A DNA stretch of 64,000 nt from Kingella potus (GTDB lineage Bacteria; Pseudomonadota; Gammaproteobacteria; Burkholderiales; Neisseriaceae): positions 496,001-560,000 of the forward strand of contig NZ_UGJJ01000002.1 of NCBI RefSeq assembly GCF_900451175.1, in the 5' to 3' direction. Below the pieces are notes generated by a model. It was not told the DNA's origin, ran no database searches, and saw only the letters and a program-made list of their open reading frames with translations. Position 1 is the stretch's first letter. Every line of letters begins with the position of its first letter. Position numbers and translations under genes: made by a program. Positions 51,751-59,917 of this stretch are shown here, piece by piece.

Positions 51751-52269
51751 ATGATGAAATTCCGTCTGTTTCCGTTTTGTGCCGCCGTTTTCGCGCTGGC
51801 GGCCTGCGGCGGCAATGAAGCCGCCGATGCCGTACCCAAGCCGCCCAAGCCCGGGTTTACGGTGAAGTTTCTCGATATTGAGGTGCTTGTGCCTAAGCTG
51901 CCGCTGGGCGAACCCGTAATCAGCGGGGCGCAGGACGGCACGAAAACCTACCGCTATCCGATTAAAGGTTTGCCGGAAGGGAATTTTGTCGAAATCAGCG
52001 GCAAAACGCCGGAAAATATGCACGCGCTCAACGGGCGGTGTATGGAAGATTCTGCTGCGGGCTGGGCAGAAGGCGGCATCTGCCGCGATTTGTTTGGCAA
52101 ACTCGCCGCCGCCGTTACCGCACAGCCCGATGTGGTGGGCGGCTATCTGCTGGAACACGCAGGCTTGCAGCCGGTGTCCGCGCAACACACTTATGCGGCG
52201 GTGCAGGACGGGCGTTTTGTTTTCGATGCGGACAAAACGGGGATGTTTTCGCTGCGGCGGCGGCATTAG
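51751..52269 (+). CDS. Putative lipoprotein of unknown function
   Basis: A 172-residue predicted lipoprotein: MMKFRLFPFCAAVFALAAC with a lipobox (LAAC, Cys 19), a short Ala/Pro linker, then KPGFTVKFLDIEVLVPKLP and TYRYPIKGLPEGNFVEISGK. Two further Cys occur at GRCMEDS and GGICRDL. No recognised family. AAGGAG sets the start at the first of two adjacent ATGs. An uptake-sequence pair follows; the converging gene is murJ. Confidence 0.78.
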   Translation: MMKFRLFPFCAAVFALAACGGNEAADAVPKPPKPGFTVKFLDIEVLVPKLPLGEPVISGAQDGTKTYRYPIKGLPEGNFVEISGKTPENMHALNGRCMEDSAAGWAEGGICRDLFGKLAAAVTAQPDVVGGYLLEHAGLQPVSAQHTYAAVQDGRFVFDADKTGMFSLRRRH

Positions 52270-52287
52270 AACGGGCAAAAAGCGCAA

Positions 52288-52329
52288 GAGGCCGTCTGAA
52301 AACCTGCAAACGGGTTTTCAGACGGCCTC
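52288..52329. terminator. Inverted uptake-sequence pair between the lipoprotein gene and murJ
   Basis: GAGGCCGTCTGAAAACC and its complement form a strong stem between two converging genes. Confidence 0.7.
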
Positions 52330-52412
52330 TTAAATTTGCGGCGGTGCGCGGCGCAGCGGTATGGGGCTGTACGCGTACGTTGCGGCCGGAGGAGGGGGCA
52401 GCAATGCCGCCG

Positions 52413-53951
52413 TCAGCTTTCCGAGCGTTTGAAATGGTGCGGACGGAAGCCGAGCGCGGCCAGCGAGGTGAAATAGAGCGTGATGCCCAGCAGCACCAGC
52501 CAAAACAGTTGCAGCGTTTTCTGCCAGCCGCGTATCTCTATCCATTCGAGCGGCATCAGGCTTTGCGCCGCCCACAGGCCGCCGCCCATCACCGCCAGCG
52601 CGATGGCGAGTTTGCCCAAAAAACGCTGCCAGCCCGCTTCGGGCAGATACAGGCCTTTGACACGCAGCAGCGTATAGAGCAGCGCGGCATTCAGGCACGC
52701 GCCCAAGCCGACGGAAAGCGACAAACCGACGTGTTTGAGCGGCACGATGAAAGCTAGGTTCATGATTTGGGTAACGATTAGGGTAAACACGGCGATTTTT
52801 ACCGGCGTTTTGATGTTTTGCTGCGCGTAGAAGGCGGGGGCAAGTACTTTAATCATAATCTGGCCGATAACGCAGAAAGAGCAGGCAATCAGAGCGTTTT
52901 TGGTCATGACCGCGTCGTGGGCGGTAAAGCCTTTATTGACGAACATGGTGGCGATCAGCGGGTAGGCCAGCAGTGCCAGCCCCAGCGCGGCGGGCGCGGC
53001 CAGCAGGCAGCACAGGCGCAGCCCCCAGTCGAGCAGCTTGGAAAATTCGCGCGGATTGCGCCCGCCCGCGTGTTTGGACAGCGTGGGCAGCAGAATCGTA
53101 CCCAAAGCCACGCCCAGTACGCCGGTAGGCAGCTCGGTAAGGCGGTCGGCATAGTACATCCACGAAATGCTGCCGCTTTGCAGATAGGAAGCGAATATGG
53201 TGTTGATAACCAGGGAAATCTGCGCCACGCTGGCGGCAAAAACGGCGGGCATCATCTGTTTGACCACGCGGTTGACCGCCGAGTTTTTGAAATCGAGTTT
53301 GGGCAGGTGGAGGAAACCCTGTTTGGCCATCCACGGAAGCTGGAACGAAAGCTGCAAAATGCCGCCGACAAACACCGCCCAAGCCAGCGCGGTAACAGGG
53401 GGATCAAAATAGGGAACGAAATACAGGGAAAAAACGATAAACGACAGATTGAGCAGCACCGGCGTGAAGGCGGGTATTTGGAATTTGTGGTAGGTGTTGA
53501 GTATCGATCCGACGAAAGACGACAGGGAAATCAGTAAGATATAGGGAAACATAATCCGCAGCAGATCGGATGCCAGCGCGAATTTCCCGGGGGTTTTGGC
53601 AAAGCCGGAGGCGGTGAGGCCGATAATCCACGGTGCGGCCAGCACGCCGACGGCGGTTACGACGGTGAGCGCGAAAGTGAGCATTCCCGCGATGTACTGC
53701 ACAAATTCGCGCGTCGCTTCGGGCGATTTGGTCTGTTTGTATTCCGCCAGCACCGGCACGAAGGCCTGCGCGAATGCGCCTTCGGCAAAAATGCGCCGCA
53801 GCAGGTTGGGCAGCTTGAACGCGGTAAAAAACGCATCGGCGGCATCGCCCGCGCCGAATACCCGCGCGATAATCATGTCGCGGACGAAACCGAGTATGCG
53901 CGAGAGCATGGTCATGCTGCCGAGTTTGCCGAGAATGGGGAGCAGGTTCAT
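52413..53951 (-). CDS. murJ: Lipid II flippase MurJ
   Basis: MurJ moves lipid II across the inner membrane for peptidoglycan synthesis. The 512-residue protein has about 14 membrane segments and the family's start (MNLLPILGKLGSMTMLSRILGFVRDMIIARVFGAGDAADAFFTAFKLPNLLRRIFAEGAFAQAFVPVLAEY), including the Arg-rich DMIIAR and LPNLLRR motifs, then NTIFASYLQSGSISWMYYADRLTELPTGVLGVALGTILLPTLSK. The ATG at 53951 lies 10 bases beyond the terminator of the tRNA-Lys gene on the same strand, without a ribosome-binding site; it may be translated from readthrough or a nearly leaderless mRNA. Confidence 0.95.
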   Translation of the reverse strand: MNLLPILGKLGSMTMLSRILGFVRDMIIARVFGAGDAADAFFTAFKLPNLLRRIFAEGAFAQAFVPVLAEYKQTKSPEATREFVQYIAGMLTFALTVVTAVGVLAAPWIIGLTASGFAKTPGKFALASDLLRIMFPYILLISLSSFVGSILNTYHKFQIPAFTPVLLNLSFIVFSLYFVPYFDPPVTALAWAVFVGGILQLSFQLPWMAKQGFLHLPKLDFKNSAVNRVVKQMMPAVFAASVAQISLVINTIFASYLQSGSISWMYYADRLTELPTGVLGVALGTILLPTLSKHAGGRNPREFSKLLDWGLRLCCLLAAPAALGLALLAYPLIATMFVNKGFTAHDAVMTKNALIACSFCVIGQIMIKVLAPAFYAQQNIKTPVKIAVFTLIVTQIMNLAFIVPLKHVGLSLSVGLGACLNAALLYTLLRVKGLYLPEAGWQRFLGKLAIALAVMGGGLWAAQSLMPLEWIEIRGWQKTLQLFWLVLLGITLYFTSLAALGFRPHHFKRSES

Positions 53952-53960
53952 GTCGTTGCG

Positions 53961-53990
53961 AAAAAAAAGCCAAGTTTTGCAACCTGGCTT
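53961..53990 (-). terminator. Intrinsic terminator of tRNA-Lys
   Basis: On the minus strand, AAGCCAGGTT, a short loop and AACTTGGCTT are followed by T run (TTTTTT), 6 bases beyond the tRNA 3' end and directly before murJ. Confidence 0.85.
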
Positions 53991-53996
53991 TGTGAA

Positions 53997-54072
53997 TGGT
54001 GGGTCGTGAGCGATTCGAACGCTCGACCAACGGATTAAAAGTCCGCTGCTCTACCGACTGAGCTAACGACCC
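53997..54072 (-). tRNA. tRNA-Lys (anticodon UUU)
   Basis: The reverse strand reads GGGTCGTTAGCTCAGTCGG at the 5' end, then anticodon loop CTTTTAA (anticodon TTT) within GCGGACTTTTAATCCG, T loop TTCGAAT and acceptor CACGACCC with encoded ACCA; 76 nt in total. All arms pair well: acceptor GGGTCGT/ACGACCC, D arm GCTC/GAGC, anticodon stem GCGGA/TCCGT (last pair G-T), T stem GAGCG/CGCTC. A terminator follows. The gene is upstream of murJ. Confidence 0.95.
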
Positions 54073-54206
54073 GCGTGATGAATTGAAGTGCGCATAATAA
54101 GAGGTTTGGAAAAACGTGTCAAGCGTTTTCCAAGTTTTTTTTGTCGCACGGCGGCGGAGGCCGTCTGAAAAATAGTAAAATGCTGCTTATTATTTGGAAT
54201 AACGCC

Positions 54207-54638
54207 ATGCGCCGCCTGCCGCTTATTGTTTCCATTTTCCTGCTTGCCGCCTGCGTCTCCGATTTCCGGCAGCGCGAAAACGCCTTTCTGCGCCGCGAAA
54301 GCGAAACTTCGCTGGCACAGAAAATCGTTAAAGGCCAAACCACCCGCGCCGAAATCGAAGCCATGTTCGGCAGGCCGTCCCGCGGTTACAACGGCTGCTA
54401 CGGTTACTACACGGTATCGCTGCCGTTTTACAACTTCCTGCCGACCAATTTTTTCTACATGAAAAGCCGCGATGACACATGGAAGCTGTGCATCGATTAC
54501 GCGGAGGACAACACTGTGGCCGACTACCGTTTCAGCCACGATGTCAAAACCGACATCGACTCTCCCGCCGGCAGCGCGATCCAAGTTCTATTCAAACGGT
54601 CTGAAAAATCCACCCAATCCACTAAGGAAAACCCATGA
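54207..54638 (+). CDS. Small SmpA/OmlA-like lipoprotein overlapping hemL
   Basis: A 143-residue lipoprotein: MRRLPLIVSIFLLAAC with lipobox LAAC (Cys 16), followed by a BamE-like segment LAQKIVKGQTTRAEIEAMFGRPSRGYNGC (about residues 37-65), then YYTVSLPFYNFLPTNFFYMKS and a C-terminal strand region (DDTWKLCIDYAEDNTVADYRFSHDV). The function is unknown. The start at 54207 is preferred because the signal sequence begins there. The stop overlaps the hemL start as ATGA at 54635-54638, so translation is likely coupled. Confidence 0.8.
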   Translation: MRRLPLIVSIFLLAACVSDFRQRENAFLRRESETSLAQKIVKGQTTRAEIEAMFGRPSRGYNGCYGYYTVSLPFYNFLPTNFFYMKSRDDTWKLCIDYAEDNTVADYRFSHDVKTDIDSPAGSAIQVLFKRSEKSTQSTKENP

Positions 54639-55918
54639 ACCGCAACGAAACCCTGTTTGCCCGTGCCAAAAACATTATTCCCGGCGGCGTGAATTCGCCC
54701 GTACGCGCCTTCGGCAGCGTCGGCGGCGTGCCGCGTTTCATTACCAAAGCCGAAGGGGCGTATGTGTGGGATGCGGACGGTACGCGCTACACCGACTACG
54801 TCGGCTCGTGGGGGCCGGCGATTGTCGGACACGCGCATTCCGAAGTGATTGAAGCCGTGCGCGAAGCGGCTTTGGGCGGTTTGTCGTTCGGCGCGCCCAC
54901 CGAGGGCGAAATCGTCATCGCCGAAGAAATCGCCAAACTGGTGCCCAGCGTCGAACAGGTGCGCCTGGTCAGCTCCGGCACGGAAGCCACCATGTCGGCC
55001 ATCCGCCTTGCGCGCGGCTTTACCGGCCGCGACAAAATCATCAAATTCGAGGGCTGCTACCACGGCCATTCCGACAGCCTGCTGGTCAAGGCGGGCAGCG
55101 GCCTTTTGACTTTCGGCAACCCGTCGTCGGCCGGCGTGCCTGCCGATTTCACCCGGCACACGCTGGTGTTGGAATACAACAATGTCGCGCAACTGGAAGA
55201 AACGTTCGCGCAAATCGGCAGCGAAACCGCCTGCGTGATTGTCGAGCCCTTTGCAGGAAACATGAATCTGGTGCGGCCGTCTGAAAACTTCGTCAAAGCA
55301 CTGCGCGATTTGACTGCCAAACACGGCGCGGTGTTGGTTTACGACGAAGTGATGACGGGTTTCCGTGTCGCGCTCGGCGGCGCACAGTCGCTGCACGGCA
55401 TTACGCCCGATTTGACCACGATGGGTAAAGTGATCGGCGGCGGCATGCCGCTGGCGGCGTTCGGCGGGCGGCGCGACATCATGGCCTGCATCTCTCCGCT
55501 CGGCGGCGTGTATCAGGCCGGCACTTTGTCGGGCAACCCTGTGGCCGTGGCCGCCGGTTTGAAAACGCTGGAAATCATCCAACGTCCGGGCTTTTACGAA
55601 AACCTGACGGCGCGTACCGAACAGTTGGTAAACGGTTTTAAAAACGCCGCCGCCGACGCGGGTGTGAAATTTGCCGCCGACAGCGTGGGCGGTATGTTCG
55701 GTCTGTATTTTGCCGACGGCCTGCCGCAAAACTACGGCGATATGGCGCGCTCCGATACCGACGGCTTCAAAACCTTCTTCCACGGCATGCTGGATAAAAA
55801 CGTTGCCTTCGGCCCGTCGGCCTACGAAGCGGGCTTCGTTTCCGCCGCGCATACGACTGAATTGATTGAAGAAACCGTAGCCGCCGCAAAAGAAGTGTTC
55901 GCAGCGGTGGCGGGCTGA
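54635..55918 (+). CDS. hemL: Glutamate-1-semialdehyde 2,1-aminomutase
   Basis: Makes 5-aminolevulinate from glutamate semialdehyde in the C5 pathway of haem synthesis, with pyridoxal phosphate. The 427-residue enzyme shows IPGGVNSPVRAF near the start, the GTEATMSAIRLARGFTGRDKIIKFEGCYHGHSDSLLVKAGSG segment (about residues 118-160), the Asp in VLVYDEVMTGFRVALGG, and the PLP lysine in TTMGKVIGGGMPLAAFGG (about residue 265). AAGGAAA lies before the ATG, which overlaps the preceding lipoprotein stop. One uptake sequence is read in frame (RPSENF). Confidence 0.96.
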   Translation: MNRNETLFARAKNIIPGGVNSPVRAFGSVGGVPRFITKAEGAYVWDADGTRYTDYVGSWGPAIVGHAHSEVIEAVREAALGGLSFGAPTEGEIVIAEEIAKLVPSVEQVRLVSSGTEATMSAIRLARGFTGRDKIIKFEGCYHGHSDSLLVKAGSGLLTFGNPSSAGVPADFTRHTLVLEYNNVAQLEETFAQIGSETACVIVEPFAGNMNLVRPSENFVKALRDLTAKHGAVLVYDEVMTGFRVALGGAQSLHGITPDLTTMGKVIGGGMPLAAFGGRRDIMACISPLGGVYQAGTLSGNPVAVAAGLKTLEIIQRPGFYENLTARTEQLVNGFKNAAADAGVKFAADSVGGMFGLYFADGLPQNYGDMARSDTDGFKTFFHGMLDKNVAFGPSAYEAGFVSAAHTTELIEETVAAAKEVFAAVAG

Positions 55919-55970
55919 AAAAGGCCGTGCGGGCGCGGATGGAAGCGCACCGCACGGTGTGGGATGTTGA

Positions 55971-56012
55971 GAGGCCGTCTGAAAACCTGTTTACGGGTTT
56001 TCAGACGGCCTC
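55971..56012. terminator. Inverted uptake-sequence pair between hemL and pyrH
   Basis: GAGGCCGTCTGAAAACC and its complement lie between two converging genes and can end both. Confidence 0.7.
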
Positions 56013-56042
56013 TTTGATATTGCAGATATTGCGGCGGCGTGG

Positions 56043-56762
56043 TCAGCAGTGTACCAGCGTGCCTTCGTCATCGCCGGCGACGACGCGTTTGAGTGCGCCT
56101 TCTTTGGCGATGGCGAACACGACGATGTTGAGCTTGCGTTCGCGGCAGAGGGCGAAGGCGGTGGCATCCATCACTTTCAGGTTTTTGTTGAGAGCTTCGT
56201 CAAAAGTGATGTTCTCGTAGCGGGCGGCCGACGGGTCTTTTTTCGGATCGGCGGTGTACACGCCGTCGACGTTGGTGGCTTTGAGCATCACGTCGCAATT
56301 CATTTCCGCACCGCGCAGGGCGGCGGCGGTGTCGGTGGTGAAGAACGGATTGCCCGTGCCGGCGGCGAAGATGACGACTTTGCCTTCTTTCAGATACTGT
56401 ATGGCTTTGGGGCGGGCGTAGGTTTCGGCAATCTGCTGCATGGAAAGCGCGGATTGGACGCGGGCTTTCACGCCGAGCGATTCAAACGCGTCTTTGAGGG
56501 CGAGGGCGTTCATCACGGTGGCCATCATGCCCATGTAGTCGGCGGTAGCCCTGTCCATGCTGGCGGCCTGCGCGGATACGCCGCGGAAAATATTGCCGCC
56601 GCCGACGACAATGCCGACCTGCACGCCCATATCGGCGATTTCTTTCACTTGGGCGGTGATCTGCATGATGGTGTCGCGGTTGATGCCGAAAGGGTCGGAG
56701 CCCATCAGGGCTTCGCCGGAGAGTTTGAGGAGGACGCGTTTGTATTTGACGGGGGTGGTCAT
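56043..56762 (-). CDS. pyrH: Uridylate kinase
   Basis: Phosphorylates UMP to UDP in pyrimidine nucleotide synthesis. The 239-residue protein has the amino-acid-kinase fold: RVLLKLSGEALMG at the start with Lys and Gly-loop, VGIVVGGGNIFRG (about residues 50-62), MGMMATVMNALAL, AAGTGNPFFTTDTAAALR (about 136-153) and MLKATNVDGVYTADPKKDP. AAGGAA before the ATG at 56762 sets the start, shorter than the open frame. pyrH is often near tsf and frr, which are not within this window. Confidence 0.96.
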   Translation of the reverse strand: MTTPVKYKRVLLKLSGEALMGSDPFGINRDTIMQITAQVKEIADMGVQVGIVVGGGNIFRGVSAQAASMDRATADYMGMMATVMNALALKDAFESLGVKARVQSALSMQQIAETYARPKAIQYLKEGKVVIFAAGTGNPFFTTDTAAALRGAEMNCDVMLKATNVDGVYTADPKKDPSAARYENITFDEALNKNLKVMDATAFALCRERKLNIVVFAIAKEGALKRVVAGDDEGTLVHC

Positions 56763-56982
56763 ACGGGATTCCTTGTGTAACGGGTGGGAAGGGCAAACGG
56801 CGGGCATTATACGCTTATCGCACGGCACACCCGAGAGGCCGTCTGAAAAAAATCCGGTGCGCGGGGCGGAAGCTGTTTTTCGTCAAAGCGGATGCGGGAG
56901 GGCAGGGCGCGGCAGGCGGTTTGGGTTTACAATCTGCCCGCCGTTTCAGACGGCCTTTTTCAGAAATTTTCGGGAGATTGCA

Positions 56983-57321
56983 ATGAAAACGAAACTAACC
57001 GCCGCCCTGCTGTGCCTTTGCGCCTTTTCCGCCCACGCCGCCTGCACCGAAAGCGGCCAGCAGTGCGTGTACTACAAAAACGGCAGCGTCGCAGGGGAGG
57101 GCGCGTGCACGGTCAGCAAATGCCAGGACGCGTCGGGCAGCTCGCTCAAATGGAAGCAGAAGGGCGGCACGGCGGTGGTGGTGGAAACGAAAAACGGCAA
57201 AACCACGGTCAACGGCAAACCGGGCGGGCAGGTGAAAAACGGCACCGCCGCCGGCATGGGGCTGACCTGCTACGGCACGGCGGCAAACAAGGGCGAGCAG
57301 TTCTGCGCCACAAGCTACTGA
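56983..57321 (+). CDS. Small secreted protein with four cysteines
   Basis: A 112-residue protein with a Sec signal (MKTKLTAALLCLCAFSAHA, cleavage after AHA) and a mature part of about 93 residues containing Cys residues at ACTESG, QQCVYY, GACTVSKC, LTCYG and EFC-like QFCATSY, likely to pair in disulfides. A Gly/Lys-rich middle (KQKGGTAVVVETKNGKTTVNGKPGG) suggests a beta-rich fold. I do not recognise a family. GGGAG precedes the ATG at 56983. The gene lies at the boundary where the uptake-sequence dialect changes, 36 bases before the exporter gene. Confidence 0.75.
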   Translation: MKTKLTAALLCLCAFSAHAACTESGQQCVYYKNGSVAGEGACTVSKCQDASGSSLKWKQKGGTAVVVETKNGKTTVNGKPGGQVKNGTAAGMGLTCYGTAANKGEQFCATSY

Positions 57322-57356
57322 TGCCCGCGCGTATGCAGCAAAAGGCCGTCTGAAAC

Positions 57357-59696
57357 ATGAATATCCGCCTCCTGCGCCGTTTTTTTACGGCCTGTTTCTT
57401 CGTTGTGGCTTTTTTTGCCGTGTATATGTTTGCCGCCCGCCAGCCGCTCCAAACCAACCTCACCGCCCTGCTCCCCGCCGAGCAGCAGCCCGATACCCTG
57501 CTGCTGGCTGCCGACCAAGCGGGCGAGGCGCAGCTCAACGGGCAGATTGTGTTGCTGGCAGGCAGCGGCAATGCGGAAACGGCGTTTCAGGCTGCCGCCG
57601 AAATTGCCGAACAATGGCGCGGCAGCGGCGTGTTTGCCTCGGTGGACAGCAGCGTGATGCCCGATTTGGACAGCGTGCGTGCCGATATGCGGCATTTGGC
57701 GTTGGCAACGCTGCCGCAGGCGCAGGCGCAGCTGCTGCTGGACAATCCCAAGCAGTATTTCCAAACCCGCGCCGAAGAAGCGGCGAACCCGTTTGCCGCG
57801 CCCACGCCCTTGTCGCTGGAACAAGACTGGCTGGGCTTCGGGCGGTTTGTGGCGGCAAAAGCCAATCCGCAAAGCCGCCTGCAATGGAATATGGACAACG
57901 GCATGCTGTTCACCGAAGCAGACGGCAAAACATGGGTGTGGCTGCGCGGCCGTCTGAAAACGGGCGACCAATTCTCGGGCAACGACCAGCTCCTGCCGCT
58001 TATCAACGGCAGCCGCGCCATCGCCCACAAACACGGCGCGGAAACGCTGACGGCAGGCGGCGCATTGTTTGCCGCCGCCTCCAAAACCGCCGCCGAAGCG
58101 GAAAGCCGCAGCATGAGCTTGGCAGGCACGCTGGCAACGTTCGCGCTTTTGCTGTGGGTGTTCCGCAGCGCGCGCGTGTTCTGGCTGGTGCTGCCGCTGG
58201 CGGCAGGAATGCTGACGGGGCTGGCGGCGGCGTTGGCGGTATTTGGCGAAGTGCATATTTTAACCATCGTCATCGGCACCAGCTTGGTGGGGATGCTGGT
58301 GGATTTTCCGCTGCACTGGCTTGCGCCGTCCGTATTCGGGCAGCCTGAAAACGGAAAAAGCAGCCGAAACAACGGGCTATGGCAGCCTGAAAACGCAATG
58401 AAGCACGTTCTCCCCAGCTTTGCCGCCAGCCTGCTGATTACCGTGTTGGGCTACGCGCTGCTGTGGTTCACGCCGCTGGCGGTGTTGCGCCAAACCGCCG
58501 TGTTTTCAGGCTTCGCGCTGCTGGGCGCGTTTGGCGCAACCGTGTTGTGGCTGCCGCCGCTGTTTCGCCGTTATCGGGCGAAAGCCGTGCCGTTTGCCGC
58601 CCTGACGCAAACGCTGCTCGCGCTGCAACGCCGTCTGAACGCCCGTCTGCACAAGCGCGGCTGGCTGCTGCTGGGCGGCATTTTCTTGGCGGCAGGCCTG
58701 TGGCGCAGCGACTGGCGCGACGACATCCGCCAATGGGTCAATATGCCGTCTGAAATGCTGCTGGAAGTGCAGCGCATCGGAGAATTGAGCGGCACCGATT
58801 TCGGCGGACGCTACATCGTTGCCGAAGCCGCCGATGAAGACGCGCTGCTCGCCAAAACCGCCGAAATCGACCGCGCCCTGCAACCGCTCATCGCGCAAGG
58901 CAAGCTCGGCGGCACGCAGTCGCTGCACCAATTTGCCGCCCCCGTTTCGCAACAGCGGCAATGGCAGGCGCAACTGCGCGCGCTGGCAGGGCAGCCTGAA
59001 AACTGGCAGCCGCTCGCCGACATCGGCATTCCGCAAAAAACCATCCGCCAAGCCCTGATTCAAGCCGCCGACACGCCGCCGCTCACGCTTTCAGGCAGCC
59101 TGAAAACCGAGCTTGCCCAAGCATGGCAGCCGCTGTATCTGGGCGAAGTGGAACGCGGACGCTACGCCGCCATCGTGCGCCTGAACGGCTTGGCAGACGA
59201 AGCTGCCGCCCGCGCCGCCGTGCAAAACATCACGGGCGCGCATTGGGCAGACAAACGCGCCCATCTCAACGAACTGTTCCGCCACACGCGCAACCAAGCC
59301 GCATGGCTCAAACTCGCCTCCTACGCGCTGGCATGGCTGCTGTTGTGGCGGATGTTCGGCGCAAAACGCGGCAGCAAAATCCTAATCGTGCCGCTTGCCG
59401 CCGCCGTCTGCACCGTTGCCGCGCTCGGCTGGCTGGGCATCCCCGTGAGCCTGTTTGCCATGTTCGGGCTGCTCTTGGTTTCCGCCATCGGCGTGGACTA
59501 CGCCGTTTATGCGCTCACCGCCAAACACACCGCCGCCGCACGCCTAGGCGGAATGCTGCTCGCCGCCGCCACCACCGCCATCTCATTCGCCCTGCTCGCA
59601 TCCAGCGGCACCCCCGCCGTTGCCGCATTCGGGCTGACGGTAACCATCGGCGTGGGGTTTAACCTTTGGCTGGCAGGCGCGTTGTTGAAGGATTAG
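57357..59696 (+). CDS. MMPL/RND-family exporter of an aryl-polyene-type cluster
   Basis: A 779-residue inner-membrane protein of the MMPL/RND superfamily, which moves lipids or large hydrophobic products. It has an N-terminal membrane anchor, a periplasmic loop (about residues 30-245), a bundle including FALLLWVFRSARVFWLVLPLAAGMLTGLAAAL, EVHILTIVIGTSLVGMLVDFPLHWL and GYALLWFTP, a second loop (about 460-640), and a second bundle with LFAMFGLLLVSAIGVDYAVYAL. Exporters of this kind lie in aryl-polyene clusters with DUF3261 and ketosynthase genes, as here. The ATG directly follows an uptake sequence (AGGCCGTCTGAA) with no ribosome-binding site. Kingella-type uptake sequences occur within it, some coding for inserted QPEN peptides. 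Confidence 0.85.
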   Translation: MNIRLLRRFFTACFFVVAFFAVYMFAARQPLQTNLTALLPAEQQPDTLLLAADQAGEAQLNGQIVLLAGSGNAETAFQAAAEIAEQWRGSGVFASVDSSVMPDLDSVRADMRHLALATLPQAQAQLLLDNPKQYFQTRAEEAANPFAAPTPLSLEQDWLGFGRFVAAKANPQSRLQWNMDNGMLFTEADGKTWVWLRGRLKTGDQFSGNDQLLPLINGSRAIAHKHGAETLTAGGALFAAASKTAAEAESRSMSLAGTLATFALLLWVFRSARVFWLVLPLAAGMLTGLAAALAVFGEVHILTIVIGTSLVGMLVDFPLHWLAPSVFGQPENGKSSRNNGLWQPENAMKHVLPSFAASLLITVLGYALLWFTPLAVLRQTAVFSGFALLGAFGATVLWLPPLFRRYRAKAVPFAALTQTLLALQRRLNARLHKRGWLLLGGIFLAAGLWRSDWRDDIRQWVNMPSEMLLEVQRIGELSGTDFGGRYIVAEAADEDALLAKTAEIDRALQPLIAQGKLGGTQSLHQFAAPVSQQRQWQAQLRALAGQPENWQPLADIGIPQKTIRQALIQAADTPPLTLSGSLKTELAQAWQPLYLGEVERGRYAAIVRLNGLADEAAARAAVQNITGAHWADKRAHLNELFRHTRNQAAWLKLASYALAWLLLWRMFGAKRGSKILIVPLAAAVCTVAALGWLGIPVSLFAMFGLLLVSAIGVDYAVYALTAKHTAAARLGGMLLAAATTAISFALLASSGTPAVAAFGLTVTIGVGFNLWLAGALLKD

Positions 59697-59703
59697 GCAT
59701 ACA

Positions 59704-59733
59704 AAAAGCCCCGCAAATTGCTTCGCGGGGCTT
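59704..59733. terminator. GC-rich hairpin after the exporter gene
   Basis: AAGCCCCGC and GCGGGGCTT flank an AAATTGCTTC loop, just after the exporter stop. The A run on the left gives the better T run on the minus strand, but it can act in both directions. Confidence 0.65.
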
Positions 59734-59870
59734 CAAATTGACGCCTGATGGGGTATTTGCCGTCATTGCAGCCATCGATCCCAAAAGACTAACGCTTCGG
59801 ATATTACTGGTTTTAACCCATTCATGTCAAACCTTAAAAATATCAGGACGGTTTGCGTCTTTACATAAGT

Positions 59871-59876
59871 TATAAT
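59871..59876 (+). promoter_or_regulatory. Possible -10 box of the HEPN/Abi gene
   Basis: TATAAT lies in a locally AT-rich gap, about 40 bases before the ATG at 59918. No clear -35 at proper spacing is seen, so the promoter is tentative. Confidence 0.35.
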
Positions 59877-59917
59877 TTGTTTGAATACTGTTCACATCCG
59901 CCCGACATTACCCCCGT

